This document shows, one piece after another, positions 36,074-45,060 of a DNA stretch of 64,000 bases (position 1 is its first letter; the number at the start of each line of letters is the position of its first letter). Origin of the DNA: Blastocatellia bacterium (GTDB lineage: Bacteria > Acidobacteriota > Blastocatellia > UBA7656 > JADIYM01); assembly GCA_016705245.1 (NCBI GenBank), contig JADIYM010000010.1, positions 40,001-104,000 of the forward strand, in the 5' to 3' direction. A model generated the notes under the pieces. The model had not been told where the DNA came from, searched no databases, and saw only the letters and a program-made list of their open reading frames with translations. Both the position numbers and the translations under genes were made by a program.

Positions 36074-37121
36074 CGTCCTTGCGCCGAACGCGGAGGACCG
36101 CGATTTTCGTCGGACCGTTGAACGGCGCGGGCGACACGATTTCGTCGTCCACGCGCGTCTGCGGGTAGCCAATCGTGTCGTCCGGCATCTCGACGTGCTC
36201 CTCGATCGTCATGTAGCCGTCGGCGCAGAGTCCCTCGAGCAAGGCGACGTAGTCTGCGCCGGGCACGAAGAGCGCGTTGTTGATCGCGACGAGCGTTCCG
36301 CCATCGGCAACGAGAGGTCGCACCTTGTTGAGGATGCGGTGGTACTCGGTCACGAGATCGACCGTCCCGTACCGCGTCTGCGAGAAGAACGGCGGATCGA
36401 CGAAGACGCAGTCAAAGAGCTCGTTCGACCGCTTCAACGCCGTCACGCGCGAGAAGAAATCGCCGGAGACGAACTCCTTCTGCCGTATCGGAAAGCCGTT
36501 CAGCGTGTAGGAAGCTTTCGCGACGTTGAGGAATGCTCGGTTGAGATCGAGGTTCACGACCTTGCGGGCGGGCGCTGCCATCGCCGCGACGCCGAGACTG
36601 CCCGTATACGCGAACGTATTCAGCACGCTTTTCCCGGCGAGGTTCGCAGTCGCCCACGCTCTGAGGTTTCGAGTATCCAGATAGAAACTCGCGTCCTGGT
36701 TGAGAAACAGATCGAGCGCATACCACACGCCGTTCTCTCGAATTCGCCGGTCCGACGTTTCGCCGTACACGAACCGACCGCGACGTTCGGCCGGATCCGC
36801 GGCCGTGCGAGGCTTCAGGATGATGCTCTGCAGAAACGGAAGCCTGTCGAGCAGTCGGGCACACGCCGCACTGATTCGCTCGCGTCCGGGCTCTCCGCCG
36901 TCCGACATGTCGTCGTGGTCGTGAAGGACCGCCGTTCTTCCGAAAATGTCGATCACGAGGCCCGGCACGCCTTCCCGAAACCCATTCAGCACACGAAACG
37001 CTGTCTCGTGGCGCTCGTCGACCAGATCCGCCCTCGCGCCGATTGCGGCGTCGATTCTAGCCTCGACGGCCATCACGTCGGCATTCTCTGCGGCTGATTC
37101 TTCCTGCGCTTGTTCATTCAC
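36060..37121 (-). CDS. Class I SAM-dependent rRNA methyltransferase, RlmI/RlmK-like
   Basis: 353 residues. Contains the C-terminal methyltransferase of the YccW/RlmI family: LNTFAYTGSLGVAAM (SAM site), FVSGDFF, and the catalytic VFVDPPFF. The N-terminal part (VLNGFREGVPGLVIDIFG) matches the EEHUD-like segment, but a full PUA domain is not obvious. Probable cytosine-C5 or guanine-N7 methylation of rRNA; exact target not determinable. Confidence 0.88.
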   Translation of the reverse strand: MNEQAQEESAAENADVMAVEARIDAAIGARADLVDERHETAFRVLNGFREGVPGLVIDIFGRTAVLHDHDDMSDGGEPGRERISAACARLLDRLPFLQSIILKPRTAADPAERRGRFVYGETSDRRIRENGVWYALDLFLNQDASFYLDTRNLRAWATANLAGKSVLNTFAYTGSLGVAAMAAPARKVVNLDLNRAFLNVAKASYTLNGFPIRQKEFVSGDFFSRVTALKRSNELFDCVFVDPPFFSQTRYGTVDLVTEYHRILNKVRPLVADGGTLVAINNALFVPGADYVALLEGLCADGYMTIEEHVEMPDDTIGYPQTRVDDEIVSPAPFNGPTKIAVLRVRRKDGRKE

Positions 37122-37191
37122 GCCGACAGCCTATCTGGCCGACACCGTAAACTCAAGTCGCACAACCATTTCGAGCCTGCTTGGTCTCTGA

Positions 37192-37232
37192 TGAGTCTCT
37201 GTGCCTTCGTGTCTCTGTGTGCGAAGCTCTTT
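37192..37232. repeat. Single arm of the CTGTGTCTCTG repeat
   Basis: TGAGTCTCTGTGCCTTCGTG and GTGTCTCTGTGTGCGAAGC match the arms of the palindrome at 33067-33145, but no reverse-complement partner follows. Lies between the minus-strand hemS-like and methyltransferase genes. Confidence 0.6.
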
Positions 37233-37244
37233 CCCGTTCTTCAA

Positions 37245-38300
37245 CTACAGCCGCCTCGCAATCCCTTCCACGTGCTCCCTCCACCTATCCAACTCCGGCT
37301 TACCTGGCTTCCGCTTCCCGAACACGAGCGCGACGTTCCCTCCCTCCCCGTCGAAAAACTCCACCGACGTCACCACGCCGTCTGCCGTCGGCTTCCTGAC
37401 AACCCATGCCGACGCAATCAGATCCGCCCGCACGTGCAGGTTGAACTCCGGGTCGAGCACGTTGACCCACGGTCCCATCACCTTGATCGTCCGCACCGGT
37501 CCCGTGTGGATCTGGATCACGCCGGGACTCCCGACGAAAACCATGATCTCCGTGCCGGCGGCCGCAACGTCGTCGAGAAGTGCCTGCAGCGTGTCGACAG
37601 GAACCGGGCGAGCGAACTCCGCAGGTGCAAGCCGCAGACCCTGCGTGCGCGTCACACCGAAGTCCCTGAGCATCCCGAAGAACTCGTGTGTGTCCTGCAG
37701 CCCGCGCCACGCCGCGCGGAAGCCCTCGACGTCGATCTCGCCGTCGGGCTTCTCGCCGTTCTCCGGCTCCGCTTCGATGACCGGCTGTTTCGGCGACTGG
37801 TCGGCCGATCGGTACTTCGCCACGAGCTCGTGGTAGGTCGCCTCGTTGCTTTCGTCAGTCAGAAACACCTTGTGCACCGCTGTGCCGTCCGCGTCGAAGA
37901 ACTGGAAGCTGCGCCGGATCGCGGAATGGGCCTCGGTTTCGACGGCGAATCCGTGATGCCAGCGTGAGAAGAAGATCCGGAGGTCGATCGCCTCGCCGAG
38001 CACGAGTCCCATTGATCCGCTCGCCGAGACGTTCTCGAAGGCGCCGGTCTTTTCGTGGACGGCGACGTCGTTGCGCGTGAGCGTCATGACCGTCCCGAGC
38101 CGCTCGAACGCTCCGACGAGCTCCGGCCAGGAGGCATCGAGACGAACGACCGACTCGCCGCAACTGGTTGCAAGCAGCTCGGCCTCACTGACGCCGAGCG
38201 CCGAGGCGGCATCGCGGATTCGCGTGCCGGGGTTCTGTTCAAGATGCTCGCGCCACGCCGCGCGAAGGTCCACGTGCTTTCCGATGGTTGCATTGCTCAT
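37245..38300 (-). CDS. Hemin-degrading factor (HemS/HmuS/ChuX-like)
   Basis: 351 residues with the two-fold repeated HemS architecture: RDAASALGVSEAELLATSCGE, RNDVAVHEKTGAFENV, DLRIFFSRWHHGFAVE in the first half, and IHTGPVRTIKVMGPWVNVLDPEFNLHVR in the second. Cytoplasmic heme binding and degradation or heme trafficking to release iron. No TonB-dependent heme receptor or ABC transporter gene adjoins it, which is unusual for hmuS; the tonB-like gene is 3 kb away. Confidence 0.92.
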   Translation of the reverse strand: MSNATIGKHVDLRAAWREHLEQNPGTRIRDAASALGVSEAELLATSCGESVVRLDASWPELVGAFERLGTVMTLTRNDVAVHEKTGAFENVSASGSMGLVLGEAIDLRIFFSRWHHGFAVETEAHSAIRRSFQFFDADGTAVHKVFLTDESNEATYHELVAKYRSADQSPKQPVIEAEPENGEKPDGEIDVEGFRAAWRGLQDTHEFFGMLRDFGVTRTQGLRLAPAEFARPVPVDTLQALLDDVAAAGTEIMVFVGSPGVIQIHTGPVRTIKVMGPWVNVLDPEFNLHVRADLIASAWVVRKPTADGVVTSVEFFDGEGGNVALVFGKRKPGKPELDRWREHVEGIARRL

Positions 38301-38450
38301 TGAAGTCTCCGTACTTCAGAGATGATAGTCGCTTCATTCGCTCGATGGCCTGCAACGCGCACCGTCATCGCGCTGATTTTTGCGGACTGCGATCTGGTCA
38401 CCGGATGTGTCGCCGTGGTTTTCAGCGCGTTGAGGCTGCTGTTACGCTTC

Positions 38451-38573
38451 GTTCTTGCGCGAAGCGCCTTGGAGTGCGGCGAGAATCGCCGCTTTGGATT
38501 GCCATCCAGGACGCGTGACCTACGAACCAAAGCGGCGCTTCGCGCCGCACTCCAAGGCGCTTCGCGCAAGAAC
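38451..38573. repeat. Palindrome, family III, 47-bp arms
   Basis: Arms 38451-38497 and 38527-38573 are nearly exact reverse complements (left contains GCGCCTTGGAGTGCGGCG). Lies in the divergent gap upstream of the TlpA gene. Second copy at 41121-41240. Confidence 0.9.
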
Positions 38574-38597
38574 GCGGGTCGACAGGGTGACAGATCA

Positions 38598-39533
38598 ATG
38601 ACCGGACACTTGAAGTACACGATTCTCCTTATCGTCGTGGCCCTGGCCGCGGCGGTGACGTCGGCCGCTGGCTCGCCGCAGGCCACAAACAGTGTGACCT
38701 TGGCTGGCCAGGTCGTCTGCTCGGAATGCTGGTTCGAGCAGACTGACCGCCGAGCCAATCCGTACGGAACCGCCGCCGACATGAAGTGCGCCGTCCGATG
38801 CTCGAAGGACGCCATTCCGCAAGGCCTCGCCGTGTGGGATGGACCCGTCGCGACGCTCTATGTGCTCGAGCGGGGACGATTCGAGACCAGCTCGGAGGAC
38901 TTTCTCGACCACGTCGGCAAGTCCGTTGAGATCTCGGGCACGGTCCGCGTAGAGTCTGACAAGCGGTTCCTTCGCGTCGATTCGCTTTCGGTCACCGCGT
39001 CCGCGGCAGTCGCGCCACCGGCGCCCCAGACGGCAGCCGCCATCGGACAGCCGGCGCCGCACCTCTCACTTCCCGATCTCTCGGGTCAGGAACAGTCTCT
39101 CGCTGGCCACCGCGGCCGAATCGTCGTCCTGAATTTCTGGGCCACCTGGTGCGCTCCGTGTCGCAAGGAGATGCCCATCTTCGTGAATCTCCAGTCCGAA
39201 TACGCCGCCTGGGGTGTGCAGGTTGTCGCCGCGTCCGCCGACACTCCTGAGGCGATGGACAAGGTCGTCGCGTTCGTTCGAGAGAAGAGGCTCACGTTCC
39301 CGGTCTGGACCGGCGCGACCTCCGAAGACATGCTCGGTTTCGGCCTCACGTCGGCCTTGCCTGGCACAGTCATCATCGACCGCGACGGCACTATCGCCGC
39401 ACAGTTCGTCGGCGTGATCACAGAGGCCCAACTTCGCAAGGTGATCGACGGCCTGCTTACAAAACAGAGGGCGGCATCCGGACGCGCCGGGCTCGATCCG
39501 GCGGCATCTCGGAAATCCAGCGTGCCCGCTTGA
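38598..39533 (+). CDS. TlpA-like thiol-disulfide oxidoreductase with extra N-terminal cysteine domain
   Basis: 311 residues from ATG 38598. Signal or anchor helix (YTILLIVVALAAAVTSAAG), then a domain of about 110 residues with VVCSECW and MKCAVRCSKD plus an OB-like VGKSVEISGTVR, then a thioredoxin domain with FWATWCAPCRKEMP. Periplasmic reductant for cytochrome c maturation or similar. The N-terminal domain with four cysteines is not part of ordinary TlpA and may bind metal. The frame extends 92 codons upstream through a palindrome, not believed coding. Confidence 0.88.
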   Translation: MTGHLKYTILLIVVALAAAVTSAAGSPQATNSVTLAGQVVCSECWFEQTDRRANPYGTAADMKCAVRCSKDAIPQGLAVWDGPVATLYVLERGRFETSSEDFLDHVGKSVEISGTVRVESDKRFLRVDSLSVTASAAVAPPAPQTAAAIGQPAPHLSLPDLSGQEQSLAGHRGRIVVLNFWATWCAPCRKEMPIFVNLQSEYAAWGVQVVAASADTPEAMDKVVAFVREKRLTFPVWTGATSEDMLGFGLTSALPGTVIIDRDGTIAAQFVGVITEAQLRKVIDGLLTKQRAASGRAGLDPAASRKSSVPA

Positions 39534-39665
39534 CCGGTCTGACCGGGCGAAGGCCGGGCGATCCGTGGGATCGTCGACAATGATGCGCCGAAATGGACCG
39601 TTGGAATCCGCGCCATCGCGAATCAGATCGATCGCGCGACACTTCGGACGACGCTGACCTACCGG

Positions 39666-40088
39666 TTGTTCCCGCGGCTGACCGTCGGCGTCGAATACAA
39701 CCCGGCGGCGAGCGACGTTGGACCGCTCGTGAACTTCGTCGCCGTTACCGAAACCGACCGTCGACCGGCGCTCATTCTCGGCACGAGCTCTGACCGGATA
39801 GGCACGCCTGAGGGACGCTCCTTCTACGCTACCCTCAGCAAGGATCTCACCGAAGCAACCGGGCTGCCGATCGCGCCGTACGTCGGCGTGTCCTACGGAC
39901 AGTTCGACGATCGCGCGAGGCCCATCGGGGGAATCAACATCAACTTCACGGATCGGATCTCGGCGTCGGCGCTCTTCGACGGCGTGAAGGTACATCCGCT
40001 CGTGAGCTACTCGTTCGGTCGCCACCAGATTGGCTTGGTCTTCGCCCAGGGCAGGAATCCCGGCGTCACGTACAACTTCACGTTCTGA
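39666..40088 (+). CDS. Outer-membrane beta-strand protein, 5' end uncertain
   Basis: The frame from TTG 39666 gives alternating strands (LTVGVEYNP, GVSYGQF, IGGININF, LVSYSFG) and ends GVTYNFTF, the aromatic C-terminus of an outer-membrane barrel. The same frame is open back to 39543 with equally strand-like sequence (APKWTVGIRAIANQ) but has no ATG, GTG or TTG there. So the start may lie in another frame through a base error, or this is a truncated remnant. At most about 180 residues, small for a barrel. Confidence 0.6.
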   Translation: MFPRLTVGVEYNPAASDVGPLVNFVAVTETDRRPALILGTSSDRIGTPEGRSFYATLSKDLTEATGLPIAPYVGVSYGQFDDRARPIGGININFTDRISASALFDGVKVHPLVSYSFGRHQIGLVFAQGRNPGVTYNFTF

Positions 40089-40182
40089 CGCGGAGCCGGG
40101 GTAGGATGTTGCGAAGTCGGGAGCGGGATCGCGCGCTTTTCGGGTAGATTCCCGTGGAAGACCTGACTGAGGAGACCTCGGC

Positions 40183-41100
40183 GTGGGAAACGGGCACCAC
40201 CACGGACACCATCACGGACCCACGTCGTACGGGCGCGCATTTGCGATCGGCGTCACGCTGAACCTCGCCTTCGTCGTGGTGGAATTCGTGGCCGGACACA
40301 TGGCGAATTCGCTCGCCCTCGTTGCTGACGCCGGGCACAACCTCAGCGACGTCCTCGGCCTGGCGCTCGCCTGGGGTGCGGCGACTCTAGCCAGGCGAAC
40401 GCCGACGCCGACGAGGACCTACGGCTTCCGGCGCTCCTCCATTCTGGCGGCCGTGATCAACGCCGTCGTCCTGCTCGTGAGCGTCGGCGCGATTGCGTGG
40501 GAAGCCTTCGAGCGCCTGAGCTCGCCGACGCCCGTCGCTGGAATGACCGTGATCTGGATTGCCGCCATCGGCATCGTCATCAACGCCGGCACGGCAATGC
40601 TCTTTGCCTCGGGGCGGAAGGGCGACCTGAATATCCGCGGCGCCTACATGCACATGATGGCCGACGCCGCGGTTTCGGTCGGCGTCGTCATTGCGGGTGT
40701 AGCAATCCTCGCAACCAACTGGCTTTGGCTGGACCCGGTCGTCAGCCTCGCCGTCTGCGCCGTCATCGTAGTCGGCACGTGGGGACTGCTGCGCCACTCG
40801 GTGAACCTGGTGATGGATGCGGTTCCGCAAGGCATCGACCCGCACGAGGTTGAGCGGTACCTGGGCAGCCTGCCGGCCGTCGTCGACGTGCACGACCTTC
40901 ACGTCTGGGGCATGAGCACCACGGAGGCCGCGCTCACCGCGCATCTCGTCGTCGCGGGCACGCACTGTGACGATGCACTGATTTCGGAGGCCGCCCGTGA
41001 GCTGCACGACCGGTTCGGCATCGAACACGCGACGCTGCAGCTCGAGAACGGCGACCCCGCGTACCCGTGCAGTTGCCGGCTGCTGACGGCTCACGGCTGA
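40183..41100 (+). CDS. Cation diffusion facilitator (CzcD/ZitB-type) transporter
   Basis: 305 residues from GTG 40183. His-rich N-terminus (HHHGHHHG), six membrane helices with the metal sites HNLSDVLGLALAW (HxxxD) and HMMADAAVSVGVV, and a C-terminal cytoplasmic domain (VHDLHVWGMSTTEAALTAHLVV). Exports Zn2+, Co2+ or Cd2+ from the cytoplasm in exchange for protons. Ends in a cysteine pair YPCSC. Confidence 0.96.
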   Translation: MGNGHHHGHHHGPTSYGRAFAIGVTLNLAFVVVEFVAGHMANSLALVADAGHNLSDVLGLALAWGAATLARRTPTPTRTYGFRRSSILAAVINAVVLLVSVGAIAWEAFERLSSPTPVAGMTVIWIAAIGIVINAGTAMLFASGRKGDLNIRGAYMHMMADAAVSVGVVIAGVAILATNWLWLDPVVSLAVCAVIVVGTWGLLRHSVNLVMDAVPQGIDPHEVERYLGSLPAVVDVHDLHVWGMSTTEAALTAHLVVAGTHCDDALISEAARELHDRFGIEHATLQLENGDPAYPCSCRLLTAHG

Positions 41101-41120
41101 CGAGGCGTGACGGTCGGTGC

Positions 41121-41240
41121 ATTGCGCGCAGCGCTTTGGAGTGCGGCGTGAATCGCCGCTTTGGATTCGTCCTTCATAGCGTGGGTCCGAAGGAATCCAA
41201 AGCGGCGATTCACGCCGCACTCCAAGGCGCTGCGCTCAAT
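41121..41240. repeat. Palindrome, family III, at a convergent junction
   Basis: Arms 41121-41167 and 41194-41240 (left contains CTTTGGAGTGCGGCGTGAAT) are almost exact reverse complements. It fills the 154-bp gap between the CDF and TonB genes. Confidence 0.9.
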
Positions 41241-41254
41241 GGTCAGACGGTCGC

Positions 41255-42295
41255 TTACCGGATCGTGAATCGCACGGCGACCGTGACCCACGAGTCCACG
41301 GCAACGCCTCGCGCATTGCGCGCCGGTTCGAACGAGATCGAAGACACCGCCGCGATCGCGCGCTCATTGAGTCCATCCGGCAACCCGGCCTCCACCCGCG
41401 CACCGCGCACCCGGCCGTCGGCCCCCAGTTGGACTCGCACTTTCACGACGCCCTCGGTGTGATTTCTGCGCGCTTCCTCGGTGTATGCGGGACGCGGCGA
41501 ATTGAGAATCCGGGCCTTCACGGCAACGGATTCGGCCTTGTCGCGACGACCGCCGTTCGGGTCACCGCCGGGACCACCTGGCCCGCCATCACGCCCGTCG
41601 CGCTTACCAGGTCCGTCGCCTGCTCCCCACCCGCTGTGAGCGCCCGTGCCTACCCCGCCGTCGCGCCCTGGTCCGTCGGAAGGTTCCGTCGAATCGCCGC
41701 GCGGGTCACCGAAGACGCCTGTGTCAAACTGCACGGGCGGCGCCTTGATCGGCGGAGGAACCGGCAGTGGATTCGGTGCCAATGGCGTCGGCTTCGTCGT
41801 CGCGGGGACGATCGGATCGGCAAGAGATGACGGTGGAATCACGCCCTTTGAGACGGGACGCGGATCTTCATCACCGCCGCCTCCGCCTCCGGCTTTCGCC
41901 TTTGTCTGAGACGGCACGGATTCCGGGGCAACGTCGACCATCGACCAGACACGTAGTGGCCCGTCGTCGGGCGGGCTCGCCACGACGATCACGGGACGGC
42001 CGACGACGCAGAGGTATAGAAGCACGCCGAGTGCAAAGCCGCCGAGGCTGGCGGTCGGCAGCCCGAGACGCACGGCCCAGAGCACGCGTCGAGCATTCCG
42101 GTCGACAGCGTCGTCCGTAATCAATGATCGGACGAACGCCTCGGGATTGGTGCGCAGCTCGTGCGCAGCGTTGCGAAGTTGTCGCCCGAGCCTCGTTGCA
42201 AGAGTCTCGTCGGGCAGTTCGGTCAGTACGAAGGTGTGCGTCGGAGTGGCGTCGTGCATGCAGACCAGAACGGTGTGCACGCCTGACTCTCGCAT
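41255..42295 (-). CDS. TonB family energy transducer
   Basis: 346 residues. A cytoplasmic stretch of about 80 residues precedes a single membrane helix (ASLGGFALGVLLYLCVVG), then a long Gly/Pro/Asp-rich periplasmic linker and a TonB C-terminal domain (RPAYTEEARRNHTEGVVKVRVQL, SSISFEPAR). The long cytoplasmic N-terminus is unlike classical TonB; it resembles TonB domains placed on other proteins. No ExbB/ExbD in the window. Start uncertain: ATG 42295 or ATG 42259, neither with SD. Confidence 0.85.
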   Translation of the reverse strand: MRESGVHTVLVCMHDATPTHTFVLTELPDETLATRLGRQLRNAAHELRTNPEAFVRSLITDDAVDRNARRVLWAVRLGLPTASLGGFALGVLLYLCVVGRPVIVVASPPDDGPLRVWSMVDVAPESVPSQTKAKAGGGGGGDEDPRPVSKGVIPPSSLADPIVPATTKPTPLAPNPLPVPPPIKAPPVQFDTGVFGDPRGDSTEPSDGPGRDGGVGTGAHSGWGAGDGPGKRDGRDGGPGGPGGDPNGGRRDKAESVAVKARILNSPRPAYTEEARRNHTEGVVKVRVQLGADGRVRGARVEAGLPDGLNERAIAAVSSISFEPARNARGVAVDSWVTVAVRFTIR

Positions 42296-42340
42296 CGGGC
42301 TCGCTAGAATTTACAAGAGGCCGGAAGGCAACCGGGCGTT

Positions 42341-42471
42341 ACAGAACCCGAGCGAGGGGCCGGCCGTTGAATGGATGACGCATGTGGGAATGGGCGACGC
42401 GCTGCACGAGCTCCCGGTTCACCAAAGGCCGTATCTTGAACGTCGGCCCGTCGCTTCGCTCCGGGTTCTGG
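42341..42471. repeat. Palindrome, family II, in a divergent promoter region
   Basis: Outer arms 42341-42365 and 42441-42471 pair imperfectly (CAGAACCC...GGGTTCTG ends, GGGGCCGG core). Same family as 50581-50688 and the copies near 57400-57880. Confidence 0.7.
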
Positions 42472-42564
42472 GCCTACCGGGGCTCCATTCGGAGGACGGT
42501 GGATTCGCGCGATTCGATCGGACCTTGACGCCCGTGCCTCACACGGCCAGAGTAGCGGGTCCGA

Positions 42565-44328
42565 ATGCAACGCCACGCCGACGCACATCCCGATGAAGGC
42601 CACTCCGACGACGCGTACGAGCGCCTCTTCGTCGCCGGAGTATTTGCCCTCATGGCCGTGGCCCTGTTCGTCTACATCTGGAGGTTCGGGCGCAACGTTC
42701 CGTTCTGGGACGACTGGGAGCTCGTCCCGGTCCTGACCGGAAACACCCCGATCTCACTCACCTGGCTCTGGACGCCGCACAACGAACACTCGATCCCGAT
42801 CGTCCGCCTCGTGGTCTATTCGGTGTGGCGGCTGACCGGAGATCTTCGTGCCGTGATGGTGCTCACGAGCCTCGTGCTCTGTACTGCCTGCTGGGCCTTC
42901 GTCGAGTCGTGTCGTCGCCTCAGAGGTCACGCCGCCTTCACCGACGCGGTGTTCCCACTCGCCTTGCTTGGATGGGGACTCTTCGAAAATCACATCTTCA
43001 CGATACAGTTCTTTTTCGTCGGCGCGGCTGTTCTGACCGTCGTCATCGTCCTCGCGGGCAGCTCCGACTGGCGGGGCCGCCACGCGCGCGTTGGCGCCAT
43101 CGCCGTCAGTCTCGTCCTGCTGCCCATGTTCGGCGCCATCGGTCTCGCGATGCTCCCGTGCATGCTGGCGTGGGTCGCAGTGTACGGAGTGTCGTCTCTC
43201 CGGCAGCCCAGTTCGTGCGCCCGTCGCGAGGGACTGGTCTTGTTGCTGTCGTGCGGCCTGGCAATGGCGATCGCCGTGGCGTATGTAATCGGATTTCCGC
43301 CGAACGCAACTGTCGCACTTCAACCATCAATCGCCGAGGTGTTGCGCACATCGACCGAGATCCTGAGTACGGCGATCGGGCAGGCCGGACAGAAGCTCTG
43401 GCCTTACTCGGCCCTCGGCACGATGTTCGTGGTCGCCGGCGCCGCGGCTCTGGCAGTTCGCGCGGCGTGGCGAACCCCCGAGGAGCGTCCGCGCGCGCTC
43501 GCCTTGCTGGCGGGAATCGGCGCGCTCGCGTCGCTCGTTGTCGCGATCGCATACGGCCGCAGCGGTCTCGGCCACGGACAGGGCTTCTCGAACCGGTATG
43601 CGCTCTTCTCGGCGACGCTGCTCTGCATCGGCCTCGTCTGTTTCTCATTGTATGCGCGCGGCGGGTTCGGCCGGTTAGTGAGGACGGGCATCCTGCTCGC
43701 GTTTACGGCCGCATTCGTCACGAACACCTGGGCAGGCTTTCTCTACGGCATCGACCGGGCCGACCGGGCTGACGCACTCACGGAAGCGATCGACGCCGGG
43801 GCACCCCCTGACGTCGCCGCGGCTCGCCACGCCGAACGGCTTTATCCGATGCCATCAATTCTCTCCGCTCGCCTCGAGATGCTCCGCGTGGCGCGAGCGG
43901 GCCCTTACGATCGAGCGCAGGCCTTTCCGGTAGATTCACCCTGTCGTGCGGCCGACTTGCACGTCGCGAAACTCGGCGAGCACGAGATCTACGTCGACAA
44001 CGGAACGTTCAAGGCGGTGGGGAACGATCCCTTCGTCGTGTATTCAATGCCCGAGGCCGCGTACGTCTGCGGCGTCAACATACAATTCGCGGTCACGAAC
44101 GCATCCACCGAGGCGCCGAAAATGCAGCTCTTCTGGTCTAGGTCGCCGGACGAGTTCCTGGAGGGCCGCCGGTCCGCGCACGTCGCAGTCGATCGAACGA
44201 CCAAGGTCCAGGAGGCGACGATCTGGATCTACGACGACATCGATCGAATTCGAATCGATCCCGATCAGCAGCCGTGCACATTCGAGCTCCGCTCTATCAC
44301 GTTTCTCGTGCGCGACAACCCGCGATGA
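42565..44328 (+). CDS. Multi-pass membrane protein, possible GT-C-type glycosyltransferase
   Basis: 587 residues, about ten membrane helices, then an extracytoplasmic C-terminal domain of about 150 residues (AADLHVAKLGEHEIYVDNG ... MQLFWSRSPDEF). The first outer loop reads VPFWDDWELVP followed by HNEHS; an acidic pair at this place is typical of GT-C enzymes that use lipid-linked sugars, but no named family is recognised. Its stop overlaps the start of the GT2 gene (ATGA), so they are coupled. Confidence 0.72.
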   Translation: MQRHADAHPDEGHSDDAYERLFVAGVFALMAVALFVYIWRFGRNVPFWDDWELVPVLTGNTPISLTWLWTPHNEHSIPIVRLVVYSVWRLTGDLRAVMVLTSLVLCTACWAFVESCRRLRGHAAFTDAVFPLALLGWGLFENHIFTIQFFFVGAAVLTVVIVLAGSSDWRGRHARVGAIAVSLVLLPMFGAIGLAMLPCMLAWVAVYGVSSLRQPSSCARREGLVLLLSCGLAMAIAVAYVIGFPPNATVALQPSIAEVLRTSTEILSTAIGQAGQKLWPYSALGTMFVVAGAAALAVRAAWRTPEERPRALALLAGIGALASLVVAIAYGRSGLGHGQGFSNRYALFSATLLCIGLVCFSLYARGGFGRLVRTGILLAFTAAFVTNTWAGFLYGIDRADRADALTEAIDAGAPPDVAAARHAERLYPMPSILSARLEMLRVARAGPYDRAQAFPVDSPCRAADLHVAKLGEHEIYVDNGTFKAVGNDPFVVYSMPEAAYVCGVNIQFAVTNASTEAPKMQLFWSRSPDEFLEGRRSAHVAVDRTTKVQEATIWIYDDIDRIRIDPDQQPCTFELRSITFLVRDNPR

Positions 44329-45041
44329 CCGAGAATTCTGTGTACCGGCTGTCCGTGCTCGTATTGACTCGCAACGAGGCAGAGAACCTCGAATCGCTGC
44401 TGCCGGAGGTTTCTCGAGTACTCCGCGCGGCCGGCCACGAGTACGAAATCACCGTCGTCGACGCCGCCTCAAAGGACGGTACCGAAGATGTGGCGCGGCG
44501 CCACGGCGCGTCGGTGATTCAACAGAGCGTCCCGGGCTATGCCAACGCACTGCGCCAGGGCATCGCTGCGTGCACGGGCGACGCGATTCTCACGATCGAC
44601 GCCGATCTGTCTCACCGGCCGTCCTTCATCCTCGATCTCCTCGATCGTCGGGACGATGCCGAGATACTGATCGCTTCGCGATACGTCGCCGGCGGAAGCG
44701 CCGACATGCCGGCCAGCCGGCTTGTGCTCAGTCGCGTGCTCAACATCCTCTTCGGACGACTGCTCGGTATCGACGTCCGCGACATGTCGAGCGGTTTCCG
44801 ACTCTATGATCGCCGCGTGGTGCAGTCGCTCGACGCGCGCGGTGAGCACTTCGACGTGTTACCTGAGCTCGTGGCCCTCGCACTGGAAGCGGGCCATCGC
44901 GTGGTCGAGGTACCGTTTCACTACCACCCGAGAGATGCCGGCGTATCCAAGGCCCGGATCATTGCTTTCGGTCCGTCGTACGCACGCACACTCGGGCGGT
45001 GCCTCGCTGCTCGTTGGAGGAGTGGGCGCAGCAGGCCGTGA
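44325..45041 (+). CDS. Family 2 glycosyltransferase (polyprenyl-phosphate sugar synthase-like)
   Basis: 238 residues. GT-A fold: SVLVLTRNEAENLESLLPEV, VVDAASKDGT, and the DxD region LTIDADLSHRP, with DMSSGFRLYDRR as in dolichol/polyprenyl-phosphate mannosyl- or glucosyltransferases. It would load a sugar on undecaprenyl phosphate, which the upstream membrane protein could then use (inference from coupling). ATG 44325 overlaps the previous stop. Confidence 0.92.
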   Translation: MTENSVYRLSVLVLTRNEAENLESLLPEVSRVLRAAGHEYEITVVDAASKDGTEDVARRHGASVIQQSVPGYANALRQGIAACTGDAILTIDADLSHRPSFILDLLDRRDDAEILIASRYVAGGSADMPASRLVLSRVLNILFGRLLGIDVRDMSSGFRLYDRRVVQSLDARGEHFDVLPELVALALEAGHRVVEVPFHYHPRDAGVSKARIIAFGPSYARTLGRCLAARWRSGRSRP

Positions 45042-45060
45042 GTGGCCGCAACGTCCGTGT

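Noticed and set aside
39580..39665. ATG ATG at 39580 as start of the outer-membrane gene
   Set aside because: It is in another frame and runs into a stop within about 26 codons.
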